A stretch of 43,778 bases of DNA, from positions 1-43,778 of the forward strand of contig JAZUKH010000185.1 in the NCBI GenBank assembly GCA_045643185.1. The letters run 5' to 3'. Below, piece after piece: positions 1-7,183 of this stretch (positions are counted from its first letter, which is position 1; every line of letters begins with the position of its first letter). This DNA is from RGIG464 sp045643185 (lineage in GTDB: Bacteria > Myxococcota_A > Bradymonadia > UBA4248). The notes beneath the pieces are model-generated. The model had not been told where the DNA came from, searched no databases, and was given only the letters and a program-made list of their open reading frames with translations. The translations under genes and the position numbers were made by a program.

Positions 1-245
1 CTGTTTTTGAGAAACACCGTGTTTGGATCGCGGTCTTCAAGCTGAACCTTGTCTGGCGTCAAGACCTGCTCGCCTTCAAAGACGAAGTAGTTAAAAAGGT
101 CCAAAAACGTCGCCGGGTCCCGGCAAAAGACCTTGAACGCGGGGTCCTTGAACTTTCGGTCGTCGAGTTCCCACGGCTCCTTGGGCGGCGTTGGGGGCTG
201 GCTGACCAACGCGGAACTTACCTGCATGTCGTTGTTTTCATTCAT
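1..245 (-). CDS. Rpn/YhgA-type PD-(D/E)XK nuclease or transposase-family protein, N-terminal part (cut by window edge)
   Basis: Only the first 81 codons are in the window. The start is the ATG read from 245, with a GGAGG ribosome binding site a few bases upstream. After about 25 residues of Pro-rich leader comes a stretch with DPATFLDLFNYFVFEG, then EQVLTPDKVQLED, which is the usual N-terminal signature of the Rpn/PD-(D/E)XK transposase family (a block on loss of F/Y-rich DLFN followed by G.Q.I.P..L...D). These proteins are DNA endonucleases that promote RecA-independent recombination and often occur in many copies per genome. The catalytic PD-(D/E)XK residues would lie beyond the window, so activity cannot be judged. 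Identification rests on pattern memory of the N-terminal block only. Confidence 0.7.
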   Translation of the reverse strand, partial: MNENNDMQVSSALVSQPPTPPKEPWELDDRKFKDPAFKVFCRDPATFLDLFNYFVFEGEQVLTPDKVQLEDRDPNTVFLKN

Positions 246-485
246 GGTACCTCCTAGGGTAATGGAGGCGTGCGAGAGACACGCCTGCGTTTTTTCACCC
301 TATGTATTCGCCAGCGACTTTGAAAACGTGACATTTTTTTTCACTTTTTTTGAATTGTTCGTGAATGAATACGAAGCGTATGCATGAAATCCTGCTCGTT
401 TTTTGCCATTTTGTGGTAGATTTGCACCTGGTGTTTTAGCAACACACCACTGAACAATTGCAATTGATTCAACATACGACACACC

Positions 486-1055
486 ATGTATTTCACGATA
501 GGCATCGAACCCGATATCAAACTCGCCGAACGTCTCACGTTCATTCAGGAAGACCTCGGCAAAATCATAGAATCACGCCAGGCACGCGTTCGTTGGACGA
601 GTCCGGAATGGCTATATTTTCCGATCCGTTTTCTCGGCCAAATGGAAGACACCGAAATTCCTGAGATCTGCCGTCACATTGAGGCAGCGGTCCACGCGAT
701 CAAACCCTTCACGATCTCGACGGCAGGCATCGAGGCCTACCCGAATCCAGCCTGTCCGCGCATTATTTCGGTCTTGCTGCAACAAGGTGAAGAGCAACTC
801 ACCGCATTACGTGCCGCACTTGACGCCTCATTCTCCATGAGCCACCTGCGCGGCGACTCGCGTGCGTTCAAACCCAGCATTACGCTCGGTCGCGTTTCAA
901 CGCCGAATGGCAAGATCGACCTCACCGACTGCATCGACGCCATCGGTGACCTCAACTTCGGCCTGACCGATATCAACGAGGTCGTTCTTTACAGCGCCGA
1001 CCTGCTCTACTCAGGTCCTGAATACAACGTTATCTCCCGCCATCAGCTCGGTTGA
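486..1055 (+). CDS. ThpR/LigT-like 2H phosphoesterase-family protein lacking both catalytic histidines
   Basis: The 189-residue length and layout match RNA 2',3'-cyclic phosphodiesterase (ThpR), including the N-terminal FTIGIEPDIK strand, the SPEW..RFLG block (residues about 38-52) and the FKPSITLGRV block (about 128-137). Active 2H enzymes need two H-x-T/S-L motifs. Here the first reads YFPI (His to Tyr, Thr to Pro) and the second reads SITL (His to Ser), and both codon runs were checked on the DNA. The fold should be kept but the known reaction should be lost, so this is probably a pseudoenzyme that binds RNA or nucleotides, or one with a new role. No clear Shine-Dalgarno precedes the ATG. 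The gene stands alone between the divergent nuclease gene and a palindromic repeat. Confidence 0.72.
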   Translation: MYFTIGIEPDIKLAERLTFIQEDLGKIIESRQARVRWTSPEWLYFPIRFLGQMEDTEIPEICRHIEAAVHAIKPFTISTAGIEAYPNPACPRIISVLLQQGEEQLTALRAALDASFSMSHLRGDSRAFKPSITLGRVSTPNGKIDLTDCIDAIGDLNFGLTDINEVVLYSADLLYSGPEYNVISRHQLG

Positions 1056-1126
1056 CACATTATTTCGAGGTCAGCCGCCTAAAGGATGCGGCTTTTGCCC
1101 ACCACACGCTCGGAGCCGTCTCAAAA

Positions 1127-1198
1127 GCGTGGCGTATTTCGCTCCGCGAAATAGCCACGCAGCGTCGGGCGTATCGGCAACGCCGATAGCCCGCGCCC
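1127..1198. repeat. Palindromic intergenic element, copy E (double hairpin)
   Basis: Two adjacent hairpins of the same design lie here: GTGGCGTATT, a short self-complementary core and AATAGCCAC, then GGGCGTAT, another core and ATAGCCC. They share the GCGTAT(T)...(A)ATAGC frame with copies at 6234, 12919, 16462, 22750, 25291 and 36181, but the core sequence differs. The element sits between the 2H protein gene and the amidase operon and may also act in mRNA 3'-end formation. Confidence 0.6.
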
Positions 1199-1321
1199 TC
1201 AAAAAAACGCGCTTTTGGTCACCAAATAGTGCCTTTTAAAATTGCACTCAAAATCAATCTTTATTAGAACTATAAGGTTGGTTTTAAGTGGCATTTCGCG
1301 CTTTTTTTTGGAGGAAAATCC

Positions 1322-3709
1322 ATGCTGAAAAAGAAACTTTGCACCGCGCTTGTGGCGATGTCGGCGACGATATTGGCGGCATCCAATGCAGAAGCCATCT
1401 CGATCTGCATCGATCCGGGACACGGCGGCGAAGACCCTGGCGCAACCGGTTGCAGCCTGGTCGAGTCTGAGATCAATCTTTCCGTGTCCAAAAAGTTGGA
1501 GACACTGATGAAAGCCGCTGGCTATACGGTCTATATGACCCGTACGAGCGACGCGACGGTCAGCCTTTCGGGCCGTTCGAGTTTCGCGAACAGCAAGGGC
1601 GTCACAACGTTTGCCAGCATTCACACAAATTCGGCCGAAGCCGTGGCAACGGGCATCGAAACGTATTGCTACAACGGGCAGATGGGCAATAAAAGCGGCA
1701 CACAGGCCAAGAACATTCAGACCAAAATGGTCGCCGCATGGCCGCTGGCTAACCGCGGCGCAAAAGAAGCCAACTTCCACGTCGTTCGCGAGACCAGTAT
1801 GCCCGCGACCTTGACTGAGCTCGGTTTCATCAACAACTGCTCCAAAGACGCTACCTATTTGAAAGACGACTCGCACCGCAACTCAGCAGCCAAAGCACAC
1901 TGCGAAGCCCTTGTGGGACAGTGGGGCGGAACCGCTTCTGCATGCGGCGGCAGCACGGGCGGCGGTGGCGGTGGTGGTACCACAAGCACCGGTTCCGTCA
2001 TGGGATTCGTGTTGGAAGGCGCCTCGCTCGACTCCAACGCACCAAAGATCTCGGGCGCGAAATACACCTGCGGCTCAAAAAGCGTGACAAGCAGTGCTGA
2101 TACCGTTTCCAAGTTCGAACTGCCCGTCGGCAACTACACATGCAAAGCCGAAAAAGACGGTTATAAGACCAACACCCGCAGCGACTGCGCCGCCGTCACG
2201 GCCGGAGGCACGTCCTGGTGCTCCGTCAACATTCCTAAAGCCGAAGTCGTCGTTCAGAACGGTACGGCCAGCGGCGCCGTCAAAGACAGCGTCTCGGGGG
2301 GCAACATCAAAGCAACCGTCTCGGTCGCCGGCGGCGATACCAAAAGCTACGATGGCTCGACAAACTGGTCGTTCTCACTCAAACCCGGCGCCTACACCAT
2401 CAAAGCGACTTCCACAGGCTATGATGACGGCTCCGTCACCTGTAACGTCACCTCCAATGCCACGGCAAACTGCCCCATCACGCTGAATCCCAAAAAAGCT
2501 AAGATGCACGGCGCCGTCATTGACAAAGCGTCTGGCGCCAAAGTCTCGGGAACCGTCTCACTCGGCACCAATACACAAAATTACGACGCCAATAACGACT
2601 GGTCGTTCGATGTCAACGCAGGCACCTACACGATTACAGCCACCGTCCCTGGCTACAACACCGGTACCGTCAGCTGCACTGCAGGTAAAGGCGAAACCAA
2701 AGCCTGTAATATCGAAGTCACCAAAACCGTTACGGTCGTGGAGATCGGCACGCTGCGCGGCACCGTCGCTGACACGGAATCAGGTGAACTCATTACCGCC
2801 GACGTCTCAATCAAAGATCTCGACCAGAGCTACCACTACACCGGTACAGGCCAGTGGCAGCTCACGCCGCCCGTCGGCACCTACACCGTCAGCGCCACGG
2901 CAGAAGGCTACGAAGCCGGTTCCAGCACCTGCGGCGTCAAGGCCAACGAAGTGACTCAGTGCCCCATCAAACTCAAAGCCAAAGCCGTCCCAACCTCAGG
3001 ACGTGTGTATGACATCGCTACAAATTCGTCCGTCCCAGCCGAAATCACCATCACGGACAAAGATGGCACAAAACAAACGATCAGTTACGATGGGTTGACC
3101 AACTGGACGCTCGACCTCAAACCGGGCTCCTACGACCTCAGTGCAAAAGCCGACGGTTACATTTCCCCCTCCGCGACGTGCATCGTCAAAGCCGGTGCTT
3201 CGGCCACCTGCGACGCAGCCATCGCCAAAGAAGGTTCCGAACTCGGCACACTCAGCGGCATCGTCCACGACGCACGCAGTGACGGTTACCTCGTCGCCGC
3301 TACCGTCGCCATCACGGGTGGACAGGCCTTTAACTTCAATCCCTTCTCGAGCGATTGCGATAACAACGCCTGTAAAACCTGGAACGTCGAAGGCCTCGCC
3401 GTTGGCGAATATACCATCACGGCTTCCGCACCCGGCTACTACACCAACACCGCCACATGCAAGGTCGTCGCCAAGGAAGTGGGCTCCTCGCTCTGCAAGA
3501 TCGCGCTCACCGCAAAGGAAGATGCCGACAATCCCACAAACATCGAAACGGGTGCTTCACCGACAATCATGATCCAACCCATCGATTCCGACTGCTCCAT
3601 TACCAGCGTCGCCCACAAACATGGCACGCCATTTGGACTCCTCGCCATCGCCACCGCACTCGGCTCAGCGCTGGCCCTTCGTAGACGCAAAGATCGTAAG
3701 GGAGAATAA
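1322..3709 (+). CDS. Secreted N-acetylmuramoyl-L-alanine amidase (Amidase_3) with carboxypeptidase-regulatory-like repeats
   Basis: This protein would cleave the amide bond between muramic acid and the stem peptide of peptidoglycan. It has a signal peptide (residues 1-25, ending AEA), then an Amidase_3 domain (about 26-203). The zinc ligands are visible as H34 in DPGHGG, E48 in the VESEIN block and H101 in SIHTN, and the catalytic Glu is E166 in LTELGFI. A Gly-rich linker (about 207-225) leads into roughly six repeats of about 85 residues of the CarboxypepD_reg/PEGA type, marked by YTITATAxGY-like and W-F/T-L-x-PG-Y strands and paired cysteines. The C-terminus has a hydrophobic helix followed by RRRKDRK, preceded by a Cys, resembling a MYXO-CTERM or GlyGly-CTERM sorting tail. 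GGAGG lies 7 bp before the ATG. It is followed after 2 bp by a TolB-like propeller gene. The repeats are an unusual extension, since simple AmiC-type enzymes end after the catalytic domain. Confidence 0.88.
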   Translation: MLKKKLCTALVAMSATILAASNAEAISICIDPGHGGEDPGATGCSLVESEINLSVSKKLETLMKAAGYTVYMTRTSDATVSLSGRSSFANSKGVTTFASIHTNSAEAVATGIETYCYNGQMGNKSGTQAKNIQTKMVAAWPLANRGAKEANFHVVRETSMPATLTELGFINNCSKDATYLKDDSHRNSAAKAHCEALVGQWGGTASACGGSTGGGGGGGTTSTGSVMGFVLEGASLDSNAPKISGAKYTCGSKSVTSSADTVSKFELPVGNYTCKAEKDGYKTNTRSDCAAVTAGGTSWCSVNIPKAEVVVQNGTASGAVKDSVSGGNIKATVSVAGGDTKSYDGSTNWSFSLKPGAYTIKATSTGYDDGSVTCNVTSNATANCPITLNPKKAKMHGAVIDKASGAKVSGTVSLGTNTQNYDANNDWSFDVNAGTYTITATVPGYNTGTVSCTAGKGETKACNIEVTKTVTVVEIGTLRGTVADTESGELITADVSIKDLDQSYHYTGTGQWQLTPPVGTYTVSATAEGYEAGSSTCGVKANEVTQCPIKLKAKAVPTSGRVYDIATNSSVPAEITITDKDGTKQTISYDGLTNWTLDLKPGSYDLSAKADGYISPSATCIVKAGASATCDAAIAKEGSELGTLSGIVHDARSDGYLVAATVAITGGQAFNFNPFSSDCDNNACKTWNVEGLAVGEYTITASAPGYYTNTATCKVVAKEVGSSLCKIALTAKEDADNPTNIETGASPTIMIQPIDSDCSITSVAHKHGTPFGLLAIATALGSALALRRRKDRKGE

Positions 3710-3711
3710 TC

Positions 3712-4629
3712 ATGAAGTTCACATCCTGTCTAAAAATACTTGCTGCGACAGCCTGCCTCACCGCACCGCAACTCGCGTTCGCACAGGCATCGGTCGAACC
3801 CACACACGGCGGCCTCGTTCGACTCAACCCCGACAATTTCTGGAACATCGCAGACACTCAGGCCGAAATTCAGATCAATGAACCGACCTTCCTCGCTGAA
3901 GGACTCAAAACACCCACCATCTCACCCGATGGCAAACAGGTCATACTCGCCCGACGAACCTTCAACCCCGGCGAAAAAGGCAAACTCTATCGTTGGAATG
4001 ACTCAAAACAGCCACTCGAAATGATCATGGAAGACGAGGAAGTCTCCGACCACATCACCTGGACCAGCAACAACGATTTCTTTATGCGCGAAAGATCTGC
4101 TCCCTTTTTTAAAGACGGGCAAAAACGTCATTTCTCCATTGAGAACAAGCTCACGCGCTTCAAAACGCGTCGTCTTATCCAGGAAAATCCCGTCATCGCT
4201 TATGATTCGGACGACGTTATCGTCATGAAACGCCTTGGCGTCATTCAGGCCATTTCAGACGTCACCGTCGACCGTTACTACGGCCCAATCGTCTCGGCAG
4301 ATGAAAATTACATCGTCTTCTCAGGACTCAGCACCGGCATCAACCTCTTCGATATCGCTGCAAACGCCGTTGTCTATCAGGACAACAAAGGTACGTCGCC
4401 ACACTTCTCGGCCGACAGCAAATACCTGATCTACGCACAGACCAGCGATGACGGCCACGTCCTCACACAGGGCGACATCGTCGTCATCGACCTGAATGCC
4501 AAAACCAAGCGCCGTATCGCCAACCCCAAGGGCGAGGTTCGAGTGAACGCCACGCTGAGCAACGACGCGAAGTTCATCGCCTACGAAAATGTCAACGGCG
4601 AGTGCTTCAGAGCCCAGGTGATGGAATAG
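3712..4629 (+). CDS. TolB-like periplasmic WD40-type beta-propeller protein
   Basis: A signal peptide (residues 1-24, ending LAFA) is followed by PD40/TolB-type blades marked by TPTISPDGKQVILARR, SADENYIVFSG, FSADSKYLIYAQ and LSNDAKFIAYEN. With 305 residues it is shorter than TolB (about 430) and lacks an obvious TolB N-terminal domain, so it is better called a propeller protein than TolB itself. It starts 2 bp after the amidase stop and ends just before a strong terminator, so the two genes form one operon. A plausible role is to bind or position the amidase or an envelope protein; that is inference. Confidence 0.75.
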   Translation: MKFTSCLKILAATACLTAPQLAFAQASVEPTHGGLVRLNPDNFWNIADTQAEIQINEPTFLAEGLKTPTISPDGKQVILARRTFNPGEKGKLYRWNDSKQPLEMIMEDEEVSDHITWTSNNDFFMRERSAPFFKDGQKRHFSIENKLTRFKTRRLIQENPVIAYDSDDVIVMKRLGVIQAISDVTVDRYYGPIVSADENYIVFSGLSTGINLFDIAANAVVYQDNKGTSPHFSADSKYLIYAQTSDDGHVLTQGDIVVIDLNAKTKRRIANPKGEVRVNATLSNDAKFIAYENVNGECFRAQVME

Positions 4630-4640
4630 AAGATTGATGT

Positions 4641-4671
4641 AAAAAAAACCGCCCATTTGGGCGGTTTTTTT
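4641..4671. terminator. Bidirectional Rho-independent terminator
   Basis: The stem ACCGCCC/GGGCGGT with an ATTT-type loop is flanked by an A-run on the left and a T-run on the right. It can therefore end the + strand amidase-propeller operon and the convergent - strand rbfA-nrnA operon. Confidence 0.9.
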
Positions 4672-4718
4672 GTTTGGGCGACACCAGATCACAGGCGTCA
4701 CTCAGACGAACGAAGCGA

Positions 4719-5711
4719 TTACGAATTGCCCATGGTCTCCATGACGATGGCCTGAACGCGTTCACGGATCTCGGGAATCGTGCCGTCGATCGTGCAGGCT
4801 GCGGCATTTTTGTGCCCACCACCGCCAAAGCTCGCGGCGATCTTCGAAACATCAAGATTTCCACGCGAGCGGAAACTGAGTCGAAAATGCGTTTCTTCAA
4901 GCTGCGTCAAAAACATGCTGACTTCGACGCCGCTAATGCTTCGCGCGTAATTGATGAACCCATCGGTCATGGCGCCGGTGCAATGACAGGCTTTGAGCAT
5001 GTCACGCGTGGCGTGCAGACAGGCGATACGCCCGTCTTCCGAAAGCCACAAACTCTGCAAAACCAAGCCAAGCAGACGAACTTTTTCAACCGGGTTGTTC
5101 TCGTAAATGTTGGAGCAGATCTCCCACACGTCGATATCCGTCGTGAGCAGACACGCGCTGACACGCATGGCATCCGGCGTCGTCGAGGTATAGCGATACG
5201 ACCCGGTGTCGGTGATGATCGAAGTATAGAGCGCCGCCGCAATCGGCTTTGTCAACGCCACGCCAAGCGCATTCATGAGGTGATAAATGATCTCACCCGC
5301 GGCCGAAGCGTGTGAGTCGTGCAAATTCACGAGACAGTCCCCCCACGGCACGCTGTGATGATCGATAAAAGCCTTCGGACACTTCAGCTCGTCCATCGGG
5401 AACTTCTTGCCGAGCAAGACCGGATCGCCGCAATCCAACACCAGAACGAGGTCAAAATCGTAATCGGTGAGTGTGTGCACGATCTCGTCCGCGCCTTCCA
5501 AAAACGTAAAGGTCGAGGGGATCTCATCGACGTTAAAGACGGTGACATCCTTGTTCAGTGCGCGCAAAATGTGCATCATCGCGATGGCAGAACCGGCGGC
5601 ATCGCCGTCCGGACGGCAGTGCATCGTCACCAGGATCTTCTGGGCACCGCGAATGACCTCGACCATGCGCGGCATCGTCTGTTGGAGATGTTCCAAGCGA
5701 TCAAAATTCAT
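4719..5711 (-). CDS. nrnA: DHH-family bifunctional oligoribonuclease / PAP phosphatase NrnA
   Basis: The 330-residue protein has the DHH phosphoesterase motifs in order: the metal-binding block HCRPDGDAAGS (residues 31-41), VLDCGD (92-96), the signature FIDHH (DHH at 117-119), TDTGSYRY, and the C-terminal DHHA1 motif GGGGHKNAAA. NrnA degrades oligoribonucleotides of two to five residues and can dephosphorylate 3'-phosphoadenosine 5'-phosphate. It lies 5 bp downstream of rbfA on the same strand; rbfA-nrnA adjacency is common in bacteria. In many genomes infB and truB flank this pair, but they are not here. Confidence 0.93.
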   Translation of the reverse strand: MNFDRLEHLQQTMPRMVEVIRGAQKILVTMHCRPDGDAAGSAIAMMHILRALNKDVTVFNVDEIPSTFTFLEGADEIVHTLTDYDFDLVLVLDCGDPVLLGKKFPMDELKCPKAFIDHHSVPWGDCLVNLHDSHASAAGEIIYHLMNALGVALTKPIAAALYTSIITDTGSYRYTSTTPDAMRVSACLLTTDIDVWEICSNIYENNPVEKVRLLGLVLQSLWLSEDGRIACLHATRDMLKACHCTGAMTDGFINYARSISGVEVSMFLTQLEETHFRLSFRSRGNLDVSKIAASFGGGGHKNAAACTIDGTIPEIRERVQAIVMETMGNS

Positions 5712-5716
5712 GACGT

Positions 5717-6079
5717 CTAACCTTCAGAGCCCATCTGCCCATTGCGTCTGAGGTCGGCCAAAAGCTGCGACATGCGCTCGCCCGTTTCAAACGCCTCATC
5801 ATAATGAAAGACCAGCGACGGTACGCGGCGCAGATCCATGCGTTCCCCAATCAACGTGCGCAAAAACGGCTTCGCTTTTTCAAGCCCTGACTCGATTTCC
5901 TCGCGATTGGCCTTCTTGTCACAAAGCCAGTTGACATGCGCGATCTGAAGATCCGAAGAAACACGGATCTCCGTCAGCGTCACCGCAGCCAGGCGCGGAT
6001 CCTTCACATCCTGCAAAAGCGCCGTCGCCAGAATGCGCTGAAGCTCGTGACCAACTTTTTCCTGTCTATGTTTTGCCAT
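5717..6079 (-). CDS. rbfA: Ribosome-binding factor A
   Basis: RbfA is a small KH-domain protein that binds the 30S subunit during late 16S rRNA maturation and cold adaptation. The 120 residues show the expected start (MAKHRQEKVGHELQRIL), the central block VKDPRLAAVTLTEIRVSSDL, and the C-terminal LRRVPSLVFHYDEAFETG with the usual acidic tail. An upstream ATG at 6112 is in frame, but the ATG at 6079 is preceded by GGGAGA and gives the family's normal N-terminus, so 6079 was chosen. It is the first gene of the rbfA-nrnA operon. The long 6080-6568 spacer should hold its promoter. Confidence 0.93.
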   Translation of the reverse strand: MAKHRQEKVGHELQRILATALLQDVKDPRLAAVTLTEIRVSSDLQIAHVNWLCDKKANREEIESGLEKAKPFLRTLIGERMDLRRVPSLVFHYDEAFETGERMSQLLADLRRNGQMGSEG

Positions 6080-6233
6080 CTTTTCTCCCAAAATTTGTAG
6101 GACGTACGCCATCCAGACCGATAAAAGGCACTCAAATCTACTTCACTCGCTTATTTCGTCAAGCCTTTTTCGGTACGACATGTAGTTATTTCTCAGGCAG
6201 TTTGTATGACAACAGACGTCGATATTTTGGTTT

Positions 6234-6344
6234 GCGGGGGAAGTCTCCCCCTACGCGGCTATTTCATGTTTCTGTAGAGACGTGTGGTCCACGCGTCTCT
6301 ACAGAAACACGAAATACGCCGCTACCCCCTCGCCTGGCGGGGCC
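6234..6344 (-). repeat. Palindromic intergenic element, copy A (carries a GTAGAGACG palindrome as core)
   Basis: Read on the minus strand this is CCCCGCCAGGCGAGGGG, then TAGCGGCGTATT, a long self-complementary core, AATAGCCGCGTAGGGGG and a second hairpin GGGGGAGACTTCCCCC. The core contains TGTAGAGACG arms, which also occur as a free palindrome at 14505. The rest of the 6080-6568 spacer contains no gene that I can support; a matching TTTGGTCTTTGG motif lies just outside the element both here and at copy C. Confidence 0.75.
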
Positions 6345-6418
6345 ATTTCCGGGCGTTGCGGTCCAAAGACCAAAATTTGCCATCCGAACGCATTATTTTC
6401 GCCAAAAACTCACCTATC

Positions 6419-6427
6419 TGTGATAAT
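6419..6427 (+). promoter_or_regulatory. Candidate extended -10 promoter of the baseplate block
   Basis: TGTGATAAT fits an extended -10 (TGn followed by GATAAT). No good -35 lies at the right distance. It would give a leader of about 135 nt before the zinc-ribbon gene at 6569. Weak call. Confidence 0.3.
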
Positions 6428-6568
6428 TTTTGAGGGTTAATGCTGTATTTACATCAGCCGGTTTCAATTTGCGCAAAAGAAACAGGTTGTGAAGGCAAAT
6501 CTTGCAGTTTTTTGTTCCGACCAACACGAGGCAACCGTTTTAGTCCTCAGCTTACAGGAGTTTTTGGC

Positions 6569-6760
6569 ATGTCCGAATACGATTATGATGAAGTCGCCGA
6601 CTGGCAAGACATTCTCGACGAAGTCGTCTGTGGAAACACAGATGGTCTCGTTTGTCCGTTCTGTAGCAAAAAAGCGATCGAAGTTGACCTGGAAGGGCCA
6701 GAGATCGAGATCAAATGCACGGAATGTGGCCGCTGGATCAAAGGCCAGAACGCCCTCTAA
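6569..6760 (+). CDS. Small zinc-ribbon protein at the head of the baseplate block
   Basis: This is a 63-residue acidic protein with two CxxC knuckles, CPFC (C29, C32) and CTEC (C50, C53), spaced as in a zinc ribbon, plus an extra Cys at 21. A longer in-frame reading starts at 6440, but ATG 6569 has AGGAG 8 bp upstream and the extra N-terminus has no protein-like character, so 6569 was chosen. It is 18 bp upstream of the gp25-like gene on the same strand and is probably co-transcribed. I do not recognise the family. It might be an assembly or regulatory factor for the baseplate genes, but the sequence does not show this. Confidence 0.7.
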   Translation: MSEYDYDEVADWQDILDEVVCGNTDGLVCPFCSKKAIEVDLEGPEIEIKCTECGRWIKGQNAL

Positions 6761-6778
6761 TCAACGGAGTGATAGAAA

Positions 6779-7183
6779 ATGCCTAAAAATGCTTTTATCG
6801 GAAGCGGTATTTCATTTCCGATGCAGGTCGATGCACTCGGTGGCACGGAACTCAGTGAAGATGATGCCAACATTCGCCAGTGTATGACCCTGATTCTGGG
6901 AACTGCACCGGGGGAACGTCTTTTTAGACCAGATTTTGGCTGTGCGATCCATGATATCCTGTTTGAACCCAATACCATGCTCACAGCGGCTAAGATCGAA
7001 TACGAAGTCAAACGCTCACTTCAGACGTTTGAACCGCGTATCACCGATATCGAAGTTGTCGCCAAACCGGACGATGACGAACCGAGCCGCATGAACGTTT
7101 CCATTTCATACGTCATCAAAAAAACGAATTCGCCGGCCAACATGGTCTATCCATTTTATCTTCGTAGAGAGGAAGAAGCATGA
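6779..7183 (+). CDS. GPW/gp25-family baseplate wedge protein
   Basis: The 134 residues match the gp25/GPW family (T4 gp25, Afp9 of extracellular contractile injection systems, TssE of type VI secretion). Recognisable parts are IRQCMTLILGTAPGERLFRP, with the conserved T.PGER...P.FG, then FGCAIHDILFEP, and the strand ITDIEVVAKPDDDEPSRMNVSISYVI. The protein forms part of the inner baseplate and starts sheath polymerisation. It is translated from a GGAG site. Its stop overlaps the next start by 4 bp (ATGA), so the two are translationally coupled, as is usual for gp25 and J-type genes. Confidence 0.9.
   Translation: MPKNAFIGSGISFPMQVDALGGTELSEDDANIRQCMTLILGTAPGERLFRPDFGCAIHDILFEPNTMLTAAKIEYEVKRSLQTFEPRITDIEVVAKPDDDEPSRMNVSISYVIKKTNSPANMVYPFYLRREEEA

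Noticed and set aside
1199..1876. A 225-residue - strand ORF
   Set aside because: It is antisense to the amidase, whose zinc ligands and signal peptide are clear.
4674..5315. A 213-residue + strand ORF
   Set aside because: It is antisense to nrnA, whose DHH motifs are complete.
6440..6568. N-terminal extension of the zinc-ribbon protein
   Set aside because: ATG 6569 has a good AGGAG site, and the extension has an unlikely composition.
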